64,000 nucleotides of DNA. Origin: Agathobaculum hominis. Lineage in GTDB: Bacteria; Bacillota; Clostridia; Oscillospirales; Butyricicoccaceae. The notes below the pieces were generated by a model. That model made no database searches, had not been told where the DNA came from, and saw only the letters and a program-made list of their open reading frames with translations. Of the stretch, positions 60,557 to 64,000 are shown in pieces. The stretch spans positions 124,001 to 188,000 of the forward strand of contig NZ_JACOPK010000006.1 of assembly GCF_014288055.1 (NCBI RefSeq), given 5' to 3'. Made by a program: the position numbers and the translations under genes. The stretch's first letter is position 1. Every line of letters begins with the position of its first letter.

Positions 60557-60656
60557 AGTAAATCTCCCTCCAAAAAAATATTTTTTTGGTTCGGTGCGCG
60601 GAGCATTCCTGCCCTGCGCCCGGCAGACCGGCCGTAATCAGACCTGTCCACCTTCT

Positions 60657-60686
60657 ATTATAGCACGAGAGCACACTCCTGCGCAA
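60657..60686 (-). promoter_or_regulatory. Promoter of iolB
   Basis: Minus strand TTGCGC (60681-60686), 18 bp, TATAAT (60657-60662). Confidence 0.6.
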
Positions 60687-60789
60687 CCTCTTGCGTGCTG
60701 TCGGAACCACTTCGTCATTTGTCACAAAAAGTCAGAAGCTTCTTTTGACATATGATACAACAAAAATACGATTTTATTTTGCCGCACTC

Positions 60790-60818
60790 TTGCGCGTAGT
60801 TCCTTTTACGATTATAAT
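60790..60818 (+). promoter_or_regulatory. Promoter of the AraC-type regulator gene
   Basis: TTGCGC (60790-60795), 17 bp, TATAAT (60813-60818). Just downstream, AAACGCTTGCA (60837-60847) resembles half of a LacI/CcpA-type site. The rest of the 60557-60926 gap has no gene. Confidence 0.6.
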
Positions 60819-60926
60819 TATAGCAGATTGATGCGAAAACGCTTGCAATAAATTCAGAACGAATAACACAATTTTAAGGAGTTCTGCGGCGGGGAAAACT
60901 GCCCCGGAACGAGAGGAGGAGACGCG

Positions 60927-61799
60927 ATGGATGCGGCAAGGCGCGAAAAGAAGGAGCACGGCACGCTTTCCTTTCCGTTTCAGATCTATCCGGCACTCGA
61001 CGGGAGCGAGGCGGATGACAGCGATTTCATCCCGTATCACTGGCATCCCGAGCTGGAGATCATCACGGTGGACTGCGGCCGCGTCTCGCTGACGATCGCG
61101 GACCGGATGTACGAGGGCGCTCGGGGAGACGTATTCTTCGCGGCGTCCGAGGAGCTGCATGAGATACGCGCCGCCGGACGAGAAAATCAGTTCCGCTCGT
61201 TCGTCTTTGCGGCGGATTTTCTGCAGTTCGCCCGTGCCGACGAGACCGAGTTCGCCCTGCTCGAGCCGCTCGCAGAGGGGCGGCTGCGGTTTGCGACCTG
61301 TCTGCGGTCGGGCGAGCCGGGGCAGAGCGAGGTGCGCACGCTGCTCGCGCAGATCGTCCGCACATGGCAGCAGCAGGCGCCCGGCTGTCAGCTCGCCGTC
61401 AAGGCGGCGCTGCTCGGCATCGTCGCGGTCTGTGCACAGTACGGCCGGCTGGAGGGGCGGCCCGTGCGTCCCGGCGCGGACTACAGGGCGCGGCAGCTGC
61501 GCGAGATCGTTGGCTACCTCGGCGAGCACTTCACCGAGCCGCTCTCGCTGCCCGAGGTCGCGTCGCATTTCGGCCTGTCGCCGCAGTATTTCAGCACGTT
61601 TTTCAGGGAAAACTTCGGCCGCACCTTTACGCAGCACATCAACTCTCTGCGCATCGAGCAGGCGGCGCGTCTGCTGCGCGAGACCGATCTTCCGGTCATG
61701 GAGGTCGGCTTCAGCGTCGGCTTCGACAACTTCAGCTACTTCATCAAGCGCTTCCGCAGCGTATACGGTGTTTCGCCCTCACACTACCGCAAGGGATAA
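60927..61799 (+). CDS. AraC-family transcriptional regulator
   Basis: 290-residue regulator: N-terminal cupin-like sensing domain (YHWHPELEIITVDCGRVSLTI, GDVFFAASEELHEI) and a C-terminal double helix-turn-helix (SLPEVASHFGLSPQYFSTFFRENFG and FSVGFDNFSYFIKRFRSVYGVSPSHYR). Divergent from iolB and separated by 370 bp of promoter region, so control of the inositol genes is likely. The start at 60927 follows AGGAGGAG. Confidence 0.9.
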   Translation: MDAARREKKEHGTLSFPFQIYPALDGSEADDSDFIPYHWHPELEIITVDCGRVSLTIADRMYEGARGDVFFAASEELHEIRAAGRENQFRSFVFAADFLQFARADETEFALLEPLAEGRLRFATCLRSGEPGQSEVRTLLAQIVRTWQQQAPGCQLAVKAALLGIVAVCAQYGRLEGRPVRPGADYRARQLREIVGYLGEHFTEPLSLPEVASHFGLSPQYFSTFFRENFGRTFTQHINSLRIEQAARLLRETDLPVMEVGFSVGFDNFSYFIKRFRSVYGVSPSHYRKG

Positions 61800-61818
61800 C
61801 AGGCACGCAAAAGATAGA

Positions 61819-61864
61819 GAAACACCCGGAACGGCCAGATAAAAGGCGCTCCGGGTGTGTTTTC
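61819..61864. terminator. Bidirectional terminator
   Basis: AAACACCCGGA..TCCGGGTGTGTTTT between the AraC-type gene and the convergent regulator gene. Confidence 0.85.
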
Positions 61865-61868
61865 GGGC

Positions 61869-62546
61869 TTATTCCGCGAGGTAGTAGCCCAGACCGCGCT
61901 CGGCGCAGATCTGTGCCTCCGAGCCGATGGAACGGAGCTTGCGGCGCAGCAGTGTGAGGTAGACCTCGATAGAGTTGTAGGTGGACTGACTGTCCGAGCC
62001 CCAGACCCTGGCCTGAATGGTCTCGCGCGAAACGACCTGACCGGGATTGGAAAGGAAAATGTCGATCAGCAGCGTTTCCTTGCCCGACAGACGGATCTCG
62101 CCCGAGCGGCTCTTTACGGTGCAGCGGCCGCGGTCAAAGGTCAGATCGCCCGCGGTGAGGATCTCGCTCTTGATGGCCGGGCTGCGGCGTGCGAGCGCGC
62201 GCAGGACAGCGGCAAGCTCATCCGAGACGAACGGCTCCGCGAGCACATAATCCGCACCGGCATCGAGCAGACGTGCTCGGTCGCGCGCCGAGGGATGGGG
62301 AAGCACGATAAGAATGGGGATCTGCGTGCCCTCCTCGCGGATGAGCGACAGACGCGCGCGGGTCTTTGCGCTGCGGCTGTAGGAAAGGTCGGATGCGGTC
62401 AGTATCGCGGCGTCATACACGCCTTCCGGGAAAACGAACGGCTCGTCCTCCTCCGGCGGCGGCACCATATCGAAAGCAATGTTCTCGCACTGGAGCGCCT
62501 GCGGTACAGGTGCGCTGTCAAATTCTTCAATCAGCAGAATACGCAT
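61869..62546 (-). CDS. Atypical response regulator with degenerate receiver and winged-helix output
   Basis: 225-residue protein. The C-terminal winged helix is intact (LSGKETLLIDIFLSNPGQVVSRETIQARVWG, NSIEVYLTLLRRKL, GLGYYL). The receiver keeps the fold (DAGADYVLAEPF) but the phospho-acceptor position after beta-strand 3 is Thr50 (DAAILT), the switch Thr/Ser is missing, and the conserved Lys is Glu104. It is therefore unlikely to be controlled by phosphorylation. No kinase gene lies next to it. Confidence 0.88.
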   Translation of the reverse strand: MRILLIEEFDSAPVPQALQCENIAFDMVPPPEEDEPFVFPEGVYDAAILTASDLSYSRSAKTRARLSLIREEGTQIPILIVLPHPSARDRARLLDAGADYVLAEPFVSDELAAVLRALARRSPAIKSEILTAGDLTFDRGRCTVKSRSGEIRLSGKETLLIDIFLSNPGQVVSRETIQARVWGSDSQSTYNSIEVYLTLLRRKLRSIGSEAQICAERGLGYYLAE

Positions 62547-62642
62547 ATTCTGTTCACTCCTTTCGGCACTAATATCATGAAGCAGTATTGTGGATGTTTC
62601 GTGTAGAAATGATGGACTGAAGCAAAATTCAATCTCTGACTA

Positions 62643-62671
62643 AGTATACACATTCTGAAGCAGGAATGCAA
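62643..62671 (-). promoter_or_regulatory. Promoter of the atypical response regulator gene
   Basis: Minus strand TTGCAT (62666-62671), 17 bp, TATACT (62643-62648). Confidence 0.7.
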
Positions 62672-62783
62672 TCGCAGGAGGGGCGGAAAAGAGAAAAGTT
62701 CGAAAACTGTTTACAAATCGTCGGGACATCTGTGCCGGAGGGATGGAACGGTCTGGCAATAAAGTCCGTTTCAGCGATGCAGA

Positions 62784-62818
62784 CAAAAAACATCGCCGTC
62801 CGGAGAAGGGGACGGCGA
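62784..62818 (-). terminator. Terminator of the YpsA-type gene
   Basis: CGCCGTCC-..-GGACGGCG followed by GATGTTTTTT on the minus strand. Confidence 0.8.
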
Positions 62819-62827
62819 GGCGAAGAA

Positions 62828-63352
62828 TCAGAGCAGGGAAAGCTGATCATATGCGCGAGGAGAGAGATTGATGATGCGCAGGCCGCTGCCCTGTGCGTAG
62901 TGAACGGTCTGTGCCGTGCCGCCGGCCTGCCCGTCGAAGTAGCAGATGAGCAGGGAGGAGGAGTCGACCATGAAGCGGTTGCGCACGGAAAAACAGCCGG
63001 AGAAATAATTCGATGCGAATACGCGCACGGCGTCCGAATTGACCAGACAGACATTATAGCGCTTTTTCCACGAGGGGGGAAAGCGGTCGGACTGATGGTC
63101 ATGCGGAACGGCGCACAGCAGACGGATGTCATGATGCGCGCGCGCGCGGATGACGGCCTCGGCCGCCCAGATATCGAATCCGGCTGCCATGCCGGAGAGA
63201 AAGGTGTGATAGCCCTGCGAAACGGCGTGTTCGACCGCGCGGTCGAGCGCCGTCTCGAGCGCCTGCACGGCGTCCGGGTCGTTTGTGCGGAAGGGCATCT
63301 TTTCGGGACGATACCCGGAAAAGCAACAGGTATGGCTGCGCGGATCTTGCAT
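62828..63352 (-). CDS. YpsA/DUF1273 SLOG-family protein
   Basis: 174-residue protein. CCFSGYRPEKMPF at the N-terminus, FLSGMAAGFDIWAAEAV and LLCAVPHDHQ are the signatures of DUF1273/YpsA proteins, which have the SLOG (nucleotide-binding) fold. B. subtilis YpsA affects cell division. ATG 63352 follows AGGTGGAG. Confidence 0.85.
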   Translation of the reverse strand: MQDPRSHTCCFSGYRPEKMPFRTNDPDAVQALETALDRAVEHAVSQGYHTFLSGMAAGFDIWAAEAVIRARAHHDIRLLCAVPHDHQSDRFPPSWKKRYNVCLVNSDAVRVFASNYFSGCFSVRNRFMVDSSSLLICYFDGQAGGTAQTVHYAQGSGLRIINLSPRAYDQLSLL

Positions 63353-63476
63353 ATCTCCACCTCCGAGGCAGAATAGTCGCAGGAAAGGCATCTATTGCCT
63401 TAAGTATACACCAGAGGCAGAGAAAACACAAGAGCGAACACGAACAAATGTACGAAAAACGTTTTCGTGCGGACGG

Positions 63477-63505
63477 TTGTAAAACCGTACAAAAGCTGAT
63501 ACAAT
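63477..63505 (+). promoter_or_regulatory. Promoter of the YihY-type gene
   Basis: TTGTAA (63477-63482), 17 bp, TACAAT (63500-63505). Confidence 0.75.
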
Positions 63506-63537
63506 AAATAAAACATTAAAGGAAAGGGGGAGCCGGA

Positions 63538-64000
63538 TTGAACGGACAGAATCGGCTGGTCTATCTGGTGCGGCGCATGGTACTCCGTTTTTTTTCGGAC
63601 GGCATTCCGCAGGCGGCGGCGGCCCTGTCGTATTTTCTGCTGTTTTCCCTGCTCCCGCTTTTGATGTTTGTCAACGCGCTCGTCGCGCGGCTCGGCATTT
63701 CGATCGAGGATTTCCGGCCGGTGTTCGAGCTGATGCCGAAAAGCCTGCAGGAGCTCATCCTGTCGTACTTTGAGCAGATCACGGCGACGCCGTCGTTCAG
63801 TCCGCTGCTCATCGGGACGCTGCTGACGCTGTATTTCCTGTCGAGGGCGGTGCGTTCGATCATGCGCACGGTAGACGGCATCTACCGCGTCGAGGTGCAC
63901 CGCCGCGCGGGGCTCGATATTCTGCTGTCGTTCGCGATGACGGCCGGCTTTCTGCTGACCGTCGTGTGCAGCTTTGTGCTTGCCGTCGCCGGACGCATGC
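63538..64000 (+). CDS. YihY/BrkB-family membrane protein, 5' part
   Basis: First 154 residues of a multi-helix protein that continues beyond the window. QAAAALSYFLLFSLLPLLMFV is the YihY/UPF0761 signature, and AVRSIMRTVDGIYRVE is also conserved. It starts at TTG 63538, 8 bp after AAGGGGGAG. Once annotated as RNase BN, the family is now regarded as membrane proteins of unclear function. Confidence 0.9.
   Translation, partial: MNGQNRLVYLVRRMVLRFFSDGIPQAAAALSYFLLFSLLPLLMFVNALVARLGISIEDFRPVFELMPKSLQELILSYFEQITATPSFSPLLIGTLLTLYFLSRAVRSIMRTVDGIYRVEVHRRAGLDILLSFAMTAGFLLTVVCSFVLAVAGRM

Overview
This 64 kb window is a gene-dense stretch of a high-GC, Gram-positive (Firmicutes/Clostridia-type) chromosome. 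The evidence is strong AGGAGG ribosome binding sites, near-consensus promoters (TTGACA, 17 bp, TATAAT), LtaS-like and MreC/MreD/PBP2 envelope genes, the trmN6-rsmI pair typical of Firmicutes, and an MsmX/UgpC-type ABC ATPase. There is no rRNA; an Oscillospirales-type gut anaerobe (Butyricicoccaceae/Ruminococcaceae-like) is my guess only. I see no prophage, CRISPR array or intact transposase.

Layout. 1-3.9 kb: end of sbcD, then sbcC. 3.9-6.1 kb: a sensor kinase/response regulator pair on the minus strand. 6.4-8.1 kb: trmN6-like and rsmI. 8.3-11.3 kb: DtxR-type regulator, TfoX-domain protein, and the agmatine-to-putrescine genes aguA-aguB. 11.5-13.2 kb: a structured leader and a CPA2 cation/proton antiporter. 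13.3-15 kb: membrane protein, Spx/ArsC-like protein and two tRNA-Ser genes. 15.3-17.2 kb: first LtaS-like enzyme. 17.3-23.8 kb: a minus-strand sugar ABC operon with a LacI regulator and an unexpected MBL-fold hydrolase. 24.2-27 kb: EamA exporter, YgjP-type peptidase, BrnQ. 27.1-30.4 kb: fructokinase, HAD phosphatase and GH32 beta-fructosidase, downstream of murC. 32-36.8 kb: a UgtP/MurG-like glycosyltransferase, a putative glycosyltransferase paired with a Gly/Ser-rich protein, YbaK-type deacylase, FkbM methyltransferase and HIT protein. 37.3-40 kb: proB-proA-CYTH. 40.2-46.8 kb: zapA-U32 peptidase-maf-mreC-mreD-PBP2, a cell-shape operon. 47-52 kb: minD, mgsA, hisS, two small membrane proteins and aspS. 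52.3-54.2 kb: second LtaS-like enzyme. 54.7-60.6 kb: sodium/solute symporter, VOC protein, iolD and iolB (myo-inositol catabolism), with a divergent AraC regulator at 60.9 kb. 61.9-64 kb: a degenerate response regulator, a YpsA/DUF1273 protein and the start of a YihY/BrkB membrane protein.

The most unusual content is intergenic. Three families of hairpin-rich repeats recur here. RF1 (about 200 bp; five copies plus a fragment) has hairpins whose two arms change together between copies. RF2 (about 160 bp; two copies plus a collapsed relic) is a MITE-like element with 16-bp terminal inverted repeats and 4-bp target duplications (TTAA, ATAA). RF3 is a chain of hairpins at 36.8 and 59.5 kb with a partial copy at 49.7 kb, again with compensatory changes. 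Several start exactly at a stop codon. Other items to follow up are the leader RNA before the antiporter, a duplicated tRNA-Ser 3' end, and a Gly/Ser-rich protein translationally coupled to a glycosyltransferase-like gene.
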